Positions 1 to 14,789 of a stretch of 64,000 nucleotides of DNA are shown here, in pieces (the first letter of the stretch is position 1; each line of letters opens with the position of its first letter). Both the position numbers and the translations under genes were made by a program. The DNA lies in assembly GCA_020152595.1 (NCBI GenBank), contig JAIGNY010001187.1, forward strand, positions 215,001 to 279,000, given 5' to 3'. The stretch comes from Chiridota heheva (Eukaryota > Echinodermata > Holothuroidea > Apodida > Chiridotidae). The notes below the pieces were generated by a model. The model had not been told where the DNA came from. It saw only the letters and a list, made by a program, of their open reading frames with translations, and did not search any database.

Positions 1-545
1 CAATGGAGCTGCCTTTTTTATTGTTGCTGAAGCACCAACCCGCTCACTGGCCATGGCTCCTGCCCCATCATAGCCTTGTCCCACACAAAGAGACAGATTC
101 AAACCGAGCTCACAAATCTTTCTTAGCAATGTTTCTCCAATAGCTTTGCCACTCAACTTGGTTTCATTATGCTCAATTTCACCAGGATTATTAGATTTGA
201 TGTCAGAAATCAAGTCCAATACCATTACCGTGTCCTCATGCAATCTCCAAACTCCAGAATCGCTAGATGAAACATATCTTATAGCAATTGCCAGTTGTTC
301 CCTTTTTTGGCGATCCAATGTTTCATCAGCCATGATAGACCAGAACTGTGTTTTTTTATGTTAGCAACAACACTTTCCCTAATCATGTCACCAGCAACGC
401 AAATAGGTTCATTTTGAATCAAGGATGATAGGTATGTTGCATTAGCATGGGAAGTTTTATATGGTCCTTCAAAAGTAAATCCCCACTACGAAGTCGAAAA
501 CGAAGTAACCCTAAAATTTCCGTCATTTTCTGTTCCCGCCATCCT
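1..545 (-). pseudogene. hAT-family transposase fragment (ZMYM1/DUF4371-like), frameshifted and cut by the window edge
   Basis: Reading the minus strand from about 545 to 1 gives a hAT transposase of the type often annotated as zinc finger MYM-type protein 1-like. It starts with an LRFRLRSGD segment, then a TSHANATY segment, then FWSIMADETLDRQ (about 348-310), and ends with CVGQGYDGAGAM (about 90-54). The last two match conserved blocks around the catalytic core of this family. The frame from about 348 to 1 stays open to the edge. Two single-base frame breaks are needed: one near 455-460 (short A run) and one in the A run complementary to 351-357. The N-terminal BED/TTF part is not visible and the rest lies outside the window. 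I read it as a decayed transposon copy, not a host gene. No terminal inverted repeat could be found. Confidence 0.8.
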
Positions 546-995
546 ATTTTTCTGGACTGTGAACATATATAAAAAATGTGTGTTTGCTTCACCCACACCG
601 ACGATGACAAATAGCTTTATAAAACTCGTGGAACTAAGCCTATATCAAAGACGATAGAAGAACAACAAATGGTCACTTATGTATACATATCATTAATATA
701 TTTACTGGACTGGGCATACATTACCTTCATCCGTGTTTTCCCTTTTCCTTTTTGAAAAACCATATGCGAAAAGTAACAATTTTAAAATTCAAGTTCAACC
801 GAACTTAATTACCGCCTTCAGAGTTTAGACAAATTGATTTCTATTTGTGGACAGTTTTGAGCAAAATAATGGGGCACTTGTAGTACTTTGTTATCGCAAA
901 GCAGTAGCAGAATGGCGCCATCTTCCATCGTCATCGCGTAAGAACAGGCTTGGCAAGTTCACGGCTCTTGACAAATTAATAATTGCGTCAAAATT

Positions 996-1530
996 TCATT
1001 TAAAAATTTGAATTATTTTTTGTTTTGTTTCACAGGGATACAACGAATTTACATTACAGGGAATGCAGGGAGATTCGCATTTCATGTATGCGCATCTGTA
1101 CGATACATAGGCATATAGGTGTAATTTAATTTTTGTAAATATGGGATTGGGGGCCATGGCCCTGGTGGTTCTCTGGCTACGCCAGTGGTAAGCATTCCAA
1201 TCCTTTAGTGTGTGAGGGAAGAAAGAGTGTTTATATACATTCTTTTTAGCATAGGGAACCTGGAAATTAAGGTCATGATTATTTCTTGTATTAGTTCTGA
1301 CGGTGGGGATAAGTTCATCTTTATTGATGGCGACAAGATTGTTATCGATTGTATATAGCATATGTAGCCGGGTGTTGTATCTTCTTGTTTTAAGCAGGGG
1401 CCAATCTAATTTATGAAGCGTGCTTTTTACACTAGATTTATAAGAGTAGTCTGCCATACAGAACCTGGCTGCTCTTCTTATATTGACCAATTTGACCTTA
1501 ACAATACTATTGACCAATATTAAATCAGCG
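996..1530 (-). pseudogene. 5'-truncated LINE, reverse transcriptase C-terminal fragment (CR1/L2-like)
   Basis: A 173-codon minus-strand frame (1517-996) has the typical end of a non-LTR retrotransposon ORF2. It reads RRAARFCMADYSYKSSV, then LDWPLLKTRRYNTRLHMLYTI, a run of His/Asn/Arg-rich residues (TRNNHDLNFQVP), and SFFPHTLKDWNAY. This is the thumb/C-terminal region after the RT palm in CR1/L2-type elements. The frame continues past the expected family end, so the final 40-50 residues may be read-through. Nothing of the endonuclease or RT palm is upstream. The element is therefore a dead-on-arrival 5' truncation. It lies about 200 bp upstream of the thymosin promoter. The clade is judged from motif style only. 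Confidence 0.72.
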
Positions 1531-1565
1531 CCGGTTATATTTTTAAATGTTTATATTTTGGCTTC

Positions 1566-1592
1566 GTAGGATCCTACAGAGTAGGATCCTAC
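1566..1592. promoter_or_regulatory. Two perfect 12-bp palindromes in tandem, upstream of the thymosin promoter
   Basis: GTAGGATCCTAC occurs twice (1566-1577 and 1581-1592), each a perfect palindrome. They are separated by 3 bp and followed by a half-copy (ATCCTACAT). They lie about 160 bp upstream of the TATA box. The spacing suggests either protein-binding sites or a leftover of an inverted-repeat element. No known factor is assigned. Confidence 0.4.
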
Positions 1593-1710
1593 ATCATCCT
1601 ACATATAACAGATCCCTGCTCTTACGAAATGCGACAAATGCCACAAGAAATAAATCAGAATAAAAAAGAAAGTGAAGTGCACCAGCACTTTTGAAGCGCC
1701 AGCTAAGCAT

Positions 1711-1756
1711 ATGCAAAGCATACTAATTTGCATATTTTCAACGCGTCCATATAAAA
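1711..1756 (+). promoter_or_regulatory. Putative thymosin beta core promoter: octamer plus TATA box
   Basis: A TATA box TATAAAA sits at 1750-1756. A perfect POU octamer ATTTGCAT is at 1726-1733, and a partial inverse ATGCAAAG at 1711-1718. About 29 bp downstream of the first T of the TATA box lies TTCACTT (1776-1782), which fits an initiator with start at A1779. A GT donor follows about 100 bp later, as expected for a short non-coding first exon. All this agrees with the upstream start of the gene coded at 5925, but transcription itself is inferred. Confidence 0.6.
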
Positions 1757-1778
1757 ACAAGCCACACCTGAAAATTTC

Positions 1779-1878
1779 ACTTGCTTTCTGGATTACTTCC
1801 TTGACTCGAACAACCAGAACACCGGAGAACTACAGCAATTCGTAGCTGGATTAAACTTTATTTTCATATTCTTCATAG
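1779..1878 (+). other. Probable non-coding exon 1 (5' UTR) of thymosin beta
   Basis: From the predicted start at 1779 to the donor GTAGGT at 1879 (or GTAATT at 1883) there is a 100-104 nt segment with no ATG. It would be spliced to the acceptor ending at 5899, adding 25 nt of leader before the ATG at 5925. Known thymosin beta genes commonly have a non-coding first exon, so the layout fits. The exon ends are inferred from splice consensus only. Confidence 0.5.
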
Positions 1879-3355
1879 GTAGGTAATTGTATGAATTATT
1901 TTCATCTAAGTGCTCGCGTATTTCATCTCGAGTTTTCCGCAGTTAATTTTTAAGTCCTATCTAACTTCGTGTCATGTCTTTAGAAGGCAACCCCTCGTCA
2001 AAACTTTTTTCAGGCGGTAATGTTGAGTTAATTTGTTAAGTTTAAAATTAAGCTGGAAGCCTTTGTAATATAATTTTGACTATTATTTCTTTAACAAATA
2101 TATTTGTAATCTTAACTTGTTACTAAGTTATAATCCGGTATGCATTAATGAGAATTTTTGTTCACTCATGCATGTCATGTTTAAGGTTTCGAGTGAAAAG
2201 GAGAACACGAATGGGTGCGGTCATTTTGTTCGTGGGGAAATTGAGGGCGGCGTACCAACAAGGAAGTAAAAACATCTTTTTATTGTTTTATTTGAACAAC
2301 GGTGACGAAAGCAACCTTAATAATACTTTCTTTAAAAAAAATCCCAAATCTTTACCATTTACCATCGTGTCTGGATACAAAGTTCTCACAATTCATGTTT
2401 TGGCCGCCATCTTTCTTAGTCACCACATGTAATGAAAACTGCAAATACTTGATTAATTTTTCAGGTTTATCTTTCACTGACAATTTTTTTTTGCCATGTG
2501 TAAAATGACACATCAGAAATGTTTAGATAATACAATAGTAGTAGGGCCTACCTTTGTTAGTATTATCTGAATTTTTTTTCTCAAATAAATCATAAAAGTT
2601 ACCCTAGGTGTACTAAAATGTAGTAGCCATGTTTTGAACTTTGACTGCTTTTGAGAGCTCATCAGTCGATTTTTATGCAAAGAAGAATAGACCAGTGATA
2701 TTTTGACAAAAGCAACTAAAATCACTGTAAAAACAGTTTTTGAAGACTTCGGTGGTTGAGCTTTAAAGGTGAAATGAGTTGTGTTGGCAAAAAAAGTAAA
2801 ATAATTTCGTTTTCTTAAAGTTCTTAAAACTGAGATTTCCCTATGTTTTAACACAAGTGTTTCAAACAGCATAGCAGGGTATGCTAATGTACTTGTAGTA
2901 CCCCTGGATGGTCAGCCATCATTAACGACAGCCATACTAACATCAGTCTGACGGTACTACGGAGTACTAACTGCTGGAGTGGGTCTCTGCAAGTTGCAAC
3001 ATGCACGTATTTTTTGAAACTTTCCAAGCCTATGTATGGGTTGCCTAGGCTTTACACATATGTGCATGTTGCATTTTGTGGCACAAGTTAAACTTACTGT
3101 GGGCATACACGAATCATGTCCTACTACTAAAGCCCTCATCAAACAAACGAAAAGTGCAAAATGACAGAGTGAGTGTAAAATTAAGTGTGTAACAATTGTT
3201 TCATTCATTGCAAAAAAAAATTATACTGTATGGTAGGCATATGTCAATTGTTAGTCTGAAAAAAACATGCTGTTGTAGGCCTTAATAAACTTAAAAGGGT
3301 CAGAAGCTAGAAACTGATAAAAGATATGCATCCATTTAATGTTTCCATTCACGCT

Positions 3356-3801
3356 AATTAATGTCACTGAGTTACGAAATAGGCCACACCCACCCTATCA
3401 ATGCGCGGTAAACTAGGTAACTGGGGTAAACGTCAAATTTGCAATCTTGTATGACCAATGCATTGACATTTAGATGTTCAGTGTGGCTTGCAGCAAGATT
3501 TGATCCATTTATGGTATTTCCCCAGATCTTATAAGAGATTTTAGCAAAAAAAAATCAACAAAATTCAGTTTGCTAATCGTTTTGGGTAATAGGAATCAGA
3601 TTAACAAAGCCTGTAGCGAGCCTATAGGCGCAATTTTAAGTTCATCTTGTCATCACTCAGTATGTGTGTGAGAAAGTAGTTGTGTATAGTATATTGTATT
3701 GACTGCATAGCACTCACCGTTAGCTAGCTGCACTGTACCAGTAATGATTTTTGCCCCACTTATTTTGTTGCTAGGCCAATTCATGCAGTGATTATCATAA
3801 C
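3356..3801 (+). repeat. Dispersed repeat D, copy 1
   Basis: About 445 bp align by eye with 44974-45424 in the same orientation. Shared blocks include the GCCACACCCACC segment, the GACCAATGCATTGACATTT-like segment, CTTGTCATCACTCAGT and TTTGTTGCTAGGC near the end. The identity is clearly high but broken by small indels. No coding capacity and no clear terminal inverted repeats were seen. It is an interspersed element of unknown class. Confidence 0.7.
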
Positions 3802-4390
3802 TTCGTGAGGTTAATTCATGCCATGATTATTGAAGACTTAAATAACCAGGATATGTGCTTCACAGTGACAGTTTTTTATGTGTATCCAAAACCACCTAGG
3901 AGCATATTACACTACAGTGGCATAGGAAAGGAACCAAGAGGGAGAGGGGAGGGGGCAAATACATATTTGGTATTTGGCTCAAACCTTCAATAATGAAGTC
4001 TAACAAATTTATTTTCCCTTATATTTTCTTTAAGAAATCTTCAATTTCTTAGAAAATCTTACAATTTCCTTCATTTTTGCAAATTTGCTTTAGTTTTTGG
4101 GATGTTTTCTACACCTTTATTCCAAACCATGGGAAATTTTATAATTAATCCTGGCTCTGGTACCATATATTGCTAGATTGTTGATTTTGAACTTTCAAAT
4201 TTGGAAGATGAATTTAAATGCATTGCATTCTCCTTGCAGTATATTAATTAAATAAATATGTTGTGGTGAAGTGGGAGATAATAATTTTTCTGATGTCGGT
4301 ATAATTGTACTTGTCATTGTTTGTATATAAATATTTGAATTACACCTGATCCATAATTGGGTCTCTCTGCTCATACCATTTTGTTTTGTC

Positions 4391-4470
4391 GACTGGTTAG
4401 CTCAATTAGTAGAGCACCCGCTTTCCAGCCGGACTGAAGGAAGATCATGGGTGTCAATCCCCGGTCAAGT
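4391..4470 (+). repeat. tRNA-derived SINE head
   Basis: GGTTAGCTCAATTAGTAGAGCA resembles a tRNA D-arm with a pol III A box, and about 45 nt later GGTGTCAATCCCCGG resembles a degenerate B box. It does not fold as an intact tRNA: the variable region is too long and the acceptor ends do not pair. It is best read as the 5' part of a SINE. A MITE starts only 16 bp downstream. Confidence 0.5.
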
Positions 4471-4485
4471 TGTACCAAAGACTCA

Positions 4486-4793
4486 TACACTTGTCAGTTG
4501 TATGACTCACCCTACTACCTCCGGCAATGCGGTCAAAGGTTGACGTATGAAAAAGTGACTCACATGTGTGTCATTGTACCAAATTGTCAGTCACCAGAGT
4601 GACTTAAGGGTGAGTCAATTTACTTCAGACTTATTGACTTTGTACAGAGGTGAGTGATTTTGGGCAAGTCATTTGCACAAGAAATGTCAGTCACCAAAGT
4701 GACTGAGGTGTGTGTCAATGTACATGTTTTGACCACCCACTTTGGTGCAATGACTCGCCTTGTCTGGGGCGAGTCACACAATTGACAAGTGCA
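4486..4793 (+). mobile_element. Harbinger-like MITE, copy 1
   Basis: This is a non-coding 308-bp element with roughly 26-bp terminal inverted repeats. It starts CACTTGTCAGTTGTATGACT and ends as the complement, ...ATTGACAAGTGCA. It has internal short palindromes such as GTCACCAGAGTGAC. It is flanked by TCA on the left and TTA on the right, probably a degraded 3-bp TWA duplication. Other copies are at 31128, 40807 and 51037. It carries three TGASTCA heptamers. Confidence 0.8.
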
Positions 4794-5909
4794 TTACCAT
4801 AATGGGACCATCTTAGCTTTTGCAGCATAAGGGATCCGGGAGTTGGTAATGATGATATGAGCATGCATACTGCGTGATAAGGCGCTATATAAAAACTGCA
4901 TATTATTATTGTGTGATTGAAGCATGGTTAAACATATGGACATCAAGAAACTTGTCCACCAGGCATTGACCTCTCTCTGCTTGTGTTGCTGTCCACAAAA
5001 TTTTTTCCACGTATCAATCATTAAAATTTAAGTCAAATTCTGGTTGTTTATGTTTCAATATTTTTCTTTGCTAACTTAATAAAAGCTTGAGTTAAAATTT
5101 TACATAAAGCTTTTACAATTTTGTTGAGAACCCTGTTTTTTTTCTTCTGAAGATTAATCCACATAACAACAGCCCAACATTCACAAGAGGAAAAGTTGTA
5201 TGGTTTCATATTTGATCATGATTTATTATATATGTTGGGAAACGTTAATCTCTGGCTGCTTTTTGAATCTTGGCTGCTGTGCCTCCTCCTCCCCCACCCC
5301 CAAATTTTTTGTATCTGGCGACACCACTTGTCAAATACCTAAACAAGTTCCATTACTATTTATGTCAACCCCATTAGTATGCGGGTAAGTAAGCTTGGGC
5401 AACATTCACCTTCAGACAATATCGCTAGAATTAATTATATTAATAATATTGAAATATCGATATGCAAATTGCAATTTTGCTCCAGCACAAAAAATGGAAA
5501 GTACAAATATTATAATAAATTTTCAGAATTGAATGGAAAAATATGTACATAATTTAAAAAAAAAACACCCATTATTCTTAAAGAAATTGTATTTTACATC
5601 AGTCTCTTTCTGAACAAAATAAATCACGAAAACATTGAATGCTAGGTCCACTTATTTGTTTTGAATAACCTACTGAAAGGGCATCATTTTTGCACACGAC
5701 CTGGACATCTAAAAATCTAAATATTTTTAGAAAATGTCCTCTGCTACTAAAAATCAGCCCGCCCCAAGCAAACTACTGTGCCTCCTAAATTTTATATTTT
5801 AATGTTTTTTTTATATTAAAGTATTGAGAGTGTTTTTGAAAGTTTGAGATGATACAACAATATTCTTTTCTGACATGTCCTTACTTTTTCTTCCATCAGA
5901 TCTAACTAA

Positions 5910-9216
<3,307 letters not shown>

Positions 9217-9242
9217 CAATTGAACAGGAGAAGAAGGCATGA
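9217..9242 (+). CDS. Thymosin beta, coding exon 2 (residues 34-41 and stop)
   Basis: After the TTTCAG acceptor the sequence CA ATT GAA CAG GAG AAG AAG GCA TGA completes codon 34 (A+CA = Thr) and gives TIEQEKKA, then stop at 9240-9242. TIEQEK is the signature end of beta-thymosins and contributes to the C-terminal helix that caps actin. The splice keeps the frame exactly, which supports both exon ends. I recall vertebrate thymosin beta genes splitting near this place too, which can be checked. Confidence 0.95.
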
Positions 9243-10640
9243 CCTGCCCCACCTTAGCCGTTTATTTGTTATTTTCTGTACAAGCACACTTTAAATATTG
9301 TATACTTTTATAATTTGCTAGGATTTTTTCACGTTTCCGATTTTTTCGTATGACACATTAAAGATTGATAGAGTAACCTTTGTTATGTAAGGTGTAGTAA
9401 AAAAGTACTCTAACAGGGCCGGTGACGATGTGTGCCTTGCGCTGGCTGGCTGCCAGCCTGGCAAGGCTTCCATGAGATGAAAACAGTTCATTTACATATA
9501 TATAGATTGTACATTGTAGGCTGTGGCCTAGGCTGAAGAGGTTCAAAATGTGTGCCGCTTAGTTTTGCATCTGCTTAATCTTAAAATGATGTTCCAAGTG
9601 TCTGAAACTCATGCAATACTGACTCGAACCACCCAAAGAGATTCTGGAATATACCTTTTGACTGGTGGATAATGATGCAATTGTCACATCAACTCTGTAG
9701 CGCTTTTGGTTTTCAAACATAATTACTCTACCAAAGAAAAAAGTACTCTTTTTAATATCAATTTGCAACTCCATCCATGATTGCATGCCATGCCATTATA
9801 ATTTGATGCGATAAACACGTTGCCATCTTTTGAAAAACTTGCTAATCATAGTGAATGTTATGTATGATATGAGATATCGTGGCATGAGTAAGCTGTAATT
9901 TGGCAAGAAATGTCACGTCATTCATGCCTTGGGATTTCATGGGTCTCTTTAAACTTTTTTGTTTTATTTTATATTTTTAATCAAATTCTTTCAAAAGTAA
10001 ATGGAAAAAAACTTCTTCTGAAAGTTCAAATGAAAAAATATTGCTTTAACGCAGGGTGAAAGTTGTGTGCTGTAAGGAAGAAGAATAATCAATTGTGCCT
10101 TTCCTTTCCCCATTAGTGGAATAGTAGCAGCTTCTAACAGTATGTTTGGCTTTCATTAGAGGTTTAACAAAAAAAAAGTTAGCAAGAAAAATGAGACTTG
10201 ATGAAAATTTTGAACTTGGGAAATTTTTTACCTTGGGTTTGGAAACAATTGACTTGCATTTTGTTGAGAAAACATTTTCTTAGCAATATAATACTTTGTT
10301 CTAAGCAACTTCTGTGTCAGAATGAGTAATAAATGCCCATCAAGTTTGAAATTTCACATGCTTTCCAGCAGCATTGTTAAATTGAACAATTTCTAGACTT
10401 CATTTTGGCAAGGTTCATACTGCAATTGTAACGAAATTGCTCGAGAGCTTGACATTAAATTATATATTTTTTGTTCGTTAGGCTGTTACTTTGATCAGAA
10501 TGTTAGGTTGTTTTATTATGAAAGAAGTTGATTGTTCAGATTCTAAGATAACTTAATGTAATAAACAACCTAAGAGCTTGTTTTTCATTGGCTAGTTGAC
10601 TGAATAGATCAAATAAAGTCAAAAAAAGAAAAGACTGTAA
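9243..10640 (+). other. Probable 3' UTR of thymosin beta
   Basis: About 1.4 kb follows the stop without recognisable repeats. This contrasts with the surrounding DNA and suggests transcribed sequence. It contains a small GC-rich palindrome (GCTGGCTGCCAGC near 9441-9453) and several ATTTA pentamers. The end is set by the poly(A) signal at 10612. Alternative shorter forms cannot be excluded. Confidence 0.5.
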
Positions 10641-10660
10641 AATTGAGTCCTGTTGTTGTT
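10560..10660 (+). terminator. Poly(A) site of thymosin beta (inferred)
   Basis: AATAAA occurs at 10560-10565 and again at 10612-10617. The second is followed at 10648-10660 by a GT-rich stretch (CCTGTTGTTGTTC), the expected downstream element, so cleavage would fall around 10630-10645. Confidence 0.5.
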
Positions 10661-10966
10661 CATTTCTTCTTTTTTTTTCTTAAAAAATTTGACAACCCTT
10701 TCTTATATTTAATGTCTGTAAGGATTAGAAAGTACTAAGACCCAACCCAGTGTAATGGTTAGACCAGTGATTTGGATTTTTCCTGGTTAGACATGCATAT
10801 TTTGTATTTAAACTACAAATTAAATCTTGGTTGTTTTGAAAATTCTATTTTTCATTCTCTTACAAATTGAAAGAGATAGGGAATGTGGGGCCATGAATGT
10901 TTTCCATTATTGACCAGCCTAATCTTGTTCCAGAACTTCAATAAACTGAAGAAATACAACTTGGGA

Positions 10967-11049
10967 TCTAATGTCGAGAATGGCACATGGGGTCCGTTTT
11001 TATACAACTTGGGATCTAATGTCGAGAATGGCACATGGGGTCCGTTTTA
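10967..11049 (+). repeat. Perfect tandem duplication of about 43 bp
   Basis: The segment beginning ACAACTTGGGATCTAATGTC and ending ACATGGGGTCCGTTTT occurs twice in immediate succession with no visible differences, so it is recent. It lies just beyond the thymosin poly(A) site. No function is evident. Confidence 0.8.
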
Positions 11050-11964
11050 CCCCCCCTCCTCTCTCTGCCCTTACTCTCCACCAAAAAAGATCAACTTTTA
11101 GTTCTATTAAGAAGACAACAGACAAGTATTAAAAAGATTTTCTTACCTAAATATTTTTTACTTTAAACTGTTCCCACCATTTTTATATTTGGCCCTGTGA
11201 GTTAATTTGAATTTGAACCAGGTGTAGTGTCGTATATCGGGTAAACGCACCCGTTAATAATATTCTTTGGGGAATTGTGTCTATATAGAAGACTACATTA
11301 TTAATATAAGGCAATTTAAAACAAAATTATTCAGTTCCCACCATTTTGAGATGAAAGTGAATTGGTGCTGTAAGACCCTTCAATCTTGACCAGATGGGTC
11401 TCCCACATATGCTCGATTAAATTTCTGCCACTTTACTGCAATAAACATGTTTCCCCCTCTGGCTGCTAAAGCTGGATAGGTAACTGCTCTGCGTGAATGT
11501 AAAAGAAATGTTGACATAGGGCTTTTTATTCCCCGGGGCTTATTGTGGAGAGAAAGGCCCGAACGATATCAACCCACGATAGCAATTGCCTAGCCAGCGA
11601 TCTAAAAAATGGAGACTTCTAAAAAGTGTTTTGAGCCAGGGGCATTCACCCCATCCTACCTCTATTTGTGATAGAGAAGAAAACTTATATTTGTGCCAGA
11701 TGGGGATGGATAAAACCCGAGTTGATGTGCCACCATCCCCCTCAAAAAAATAAGCCAGGATCATGTTAATTTGAAATTTTCCCTCCCCTGCCCTTCCGAA
11801 AAAAATGAAACTTGGGAGTGTGAACACTGGTTTTTCTACCATACCTGTTATATAATTATCAGGCATAAATCATGTTCTAAATTTGAAATTGTGACCTAAT
11901 AAAAAAAAATCTCAAATTTTGAGTCAAATATATATATATATTTAAAACATTTTACACCATGTGT

Positions 11965-12351
11965 CAATCTGCATTTCCACATGGCAGAGGTGATATTTAA
12001 TATTTCCTTTCTTTCAGTGCCTCAAATTAGTAATTGATCTAATTCACTTTAGTCACTGATCTAATTCACTTTAGTCACTGATCTTTCTCACTTTAGTCAC
12101 TATCAGTGCTATAATATACATAACAAATTTCTACAATAATAATACAGTATTTATGCCCTACCTCATCCATTAATCTTTCTGATGCACCAACACGTGCGAT
12201 AAATACCACTGTTAATTACAATATTGAACTATGCAGGGTATATGCTGTTCATTTGCCCAGGACTAAATTAAATTGGATCAATAACTACTGATTTCAGGCA
12301 CCGAAAGAAAGGAAATATTCAATATCATTTCCGCCATGTGGAAACAGATTG
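11965..12351. mobile_element. MITE-like element with roughly 55-bp terminal inverted repeats
   Basis: The left end contains CCACATGGCAGAGGTGATAT then TTCCTTTCTTTCAGTGCCT. The right end is its complement, AGGCACCGAAAGAAAGGAAA through CGCCATGTGG, with only a few mismatches. The interior includes a roughly 25-bp tandem repeat around CACTTTAGTCACTGATC (12027-12105). It is non-coding. The superfamily is not assigned because no clear target duplication was found. Confidence 0.7.
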
Positions 12352-12359
12352 ATGAACAA

Positions 12360-13270
12360 GTTCATCTAACAGATGGTGTCATTGAATAATTTCTTTAAGC
12401 ATTTTCATTCCACTGAGCAGCACATTCTGTACAGAACTTTTGTGGTGTGCTTATGTGTTTATTATTGAGAAACCCAGACAGTCCCAAGGTGATCAACTAC
12501 CTTCTTTTTGCCTTATAAGGTCATATGCTGCTCAGGCTGGAGGCTTCTTTCTAGATAACTTCATAATCTTGACATATTGGGTGTGATTAGTTGCATGAAG
12601 AAGTATTAAAAGTTAAGAAATCCAGTCACAAGATAATCTTCAAGTGTTCAGATTGCAAAAGTCATTGCAGATCAAAACCTGGGGAAATGAATCTTGGTGG
12701 GTCTAGGATTTCTGAGGTAGATTATATTGGGTATGGAGATCAAATGAACTCTAGAATTATTCTAGGCATGTTGGAATTCCAACGGGCGGAGGTATGTGCT
12801 CTAGAGGAGTGCTAATATTCTAGTTCTGATATGTTTGGTCTCGAACTGACTTTCAATAGTGCTACAATTAATCAAGGGCGGAATTTACCTACCGAAAAAG
12901 AGTGAGGGGAGGGGGGGGGTGGGCAAAGTTACTAAATGAAATTTATTTATAGAAAGTGGGCAGGATGGGTTGGTAAAAACATAAAATCACATTCAAATAC
13001 AAAAGAAAATCACCATTCAAAAGATAACCCCCCTAATCTCATCAATGGCTACAATTAGGTTTAAGGATGACTTGCACACGTGAACTGAGTGGCATAGTAA
13101 GATGTTTTCCATGGTGTTGCTTTAAAAAAATCTGAATCGTGATCTTTTCTTTAATTTTTTTTTAAATGACTTATTTGAATTTTGGGCCCCTCAGTCAAGA
13201 GGGATGGGGGTGGTTTTCCCCCCAAAGAAATCCCCCCCAAAAGACTCCTTTTCAAATGAGTAGTTTTTTG
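12360..13270. other. Intergenic segment with no recognised feature
   Basis: The segment is AT-rich with a G tract near 12907-12920. A 74-codon + frame (12591-12815) has no recognisable motifs beyond one CxxC and no gene context. I see no support for a gene. Confidence 0.4.
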
Positions 13271-13274
13271 GTTC

Positions 13275-14225
13275 CTATGCTAATAGCATAAGGAACCTAT
13301 ATAGTCATGCTGGTGTGTATGTATGTATGTGTATATATGTTTGTGACAGCAACCTTGTAAACGCGATATCTCAAGAACCATAAACCGGATTCATGTCATA
13401 ATTGTGTGGTCATGGTCCATAGATGTGCCCTGTTGCTTTTGATGGTTATGTCATGCATATTAATGAGGCGGGGCTTATTGTAAGTACATGTATCTTGAGA
13501 TGCTCATATTTTTTACAAGTATGTTCACTTTGTTTCATATTGGGTGTAATTATGCTGTTAGCTAGTGTGCATGTTTATGGTACAAAAATGTTGAGTATCA
13601 TTAATACGTATAGTCATAGTGGGCAGGGCTTAACATGATTTTGTTAAAAAGAGCTTGTAAGCATGGTATCTCAAGAACGGTATACTGGATTCATGTCATA
13701 TTTGGTACACATATAGCCCATGGTCTGTATAATGTGCCCTTTTGTCTTTGGTGGTGATATGCATATTAATGAGACTTATAAAGAATATAAACAATCTTGA
13801 AATGCTCTTATTTTGACAATCACATGTCTGATTTGTTTCATATTCAGCATATTTATGTTGATAGCTAGTGTGCATGTGTTCAAAAATATTGAATTTCATT
13901 AATATGCATAGTAGGTGGGGCTTGATATGGTTTTGCTAAAAAGACCTTGTAAACATGGTATCTCAAAAAGGACAAACTTGTTTTTGCTAGTGATGTCAGA
14001 CATGTTAATTAGTAAGCAGGGCTTAATGTGAAAATCTTGAAATGCTCATATTTTAACAATCGCATGTCTGTTTTGTTTCAGATTTTGTAGAATTATGATT
14101 TTAGCTATATAGTTTGTATGTGTTCATTTGATAAAAACATTTAATTTCATTAATATGCATAGTGGGCAGGGCTTAATGTGATTTTGCTAAAAGAGCTCGT
14201 AAACACAATATCTCAAATATTTAAT
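13275..14225 (+). repeat. Degenerate roughly 280-bp tandem repeat L (forward block)
   Basis: About three and a half units recur. Each contains TTGTAAACRYGGTATCTCAAGAAC, a GGATTCATGTCATA block, GCATATTAATGAG with a GGGGCTTA block, and CTTGAAATGCTCATATTTT-like sequence. The block begins near an inverted GGTTCCTATGC/GCATAAGGAACC hairpin at 13270-13300. The same repeat lies in reverse orientation at about 36600-37290, ending there in a CATA microsatellite. The present block has a GTAT microsatellite at about 13316-13340 at the matching end. Confidence 0.7.
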
Positions 14226-14789
14226 ATGCAATGACATAACAGTTAATACAAAATCAATCAGCATGAAAAAAAGCATTAGAACCACAAAAACCTTTTGGTT
14301 TTAGTTTTCTGATTTTTATCATTTTCAATATGACTACATTTTTACTTAGCTGATATATTGGGCAATCGAATACAATATTAGACGTTAGGGCACCCTGTAG
14401 TCACTTCAAAATGCATAGCTTCCAGGGGCTTCCTTGGGCGGATCCCTAGACCCCACGCTGAATGCGCAAAGCATATAGAGCTGGCAGATCCCCCCCCCCT
14501 CTCCCCTAAAAAAAAAATACAAGCTATGCCTATGCCTTGGTGCAACCCTTACAAGAAGAATCAAACTCTTAATTATTTTGCTTTAAAAATACCCAAATTT
14601 ACAAAGGGAGTGTGTTAAAAGCACTTTAATTATCAGAAGAATGTCTGCCACCCCCTCATTGAATTCCCCCCATGCTTTCTATTTCCTTCAATTGCCAGTT
14701 TATATAACAGTGGTGTAGGAAGATATTTGACATTGGGGGCCAGATTTGATTTTGTCCCAACAAACCTATAAACATGTATATATCTCGAG

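Larger units (their letters stand above)
1883..5899 (+). other. Intron 1 of thymosin beta
   Basis: This roughly 4.0 kb intron ends in a pyrimidine-rich tract and CAG at 5897-5899. It contains a dispersed repeat (3356-3801), a tRNA-like SINE head (4391-4470) and a TWA-flanked MITE (4486-4793). In 1883-3350 and 4800-5890 I see only AT-rich DNA with short open frames that look accidental. Confidence 0.5.

Noticed and set aside
12591-12815. 74-codon frame with CxxC motif
   Set aside because: Only one CxxC, no second zinc ligand pair, no homology recognised, in repeat-rich intergenic DNA.
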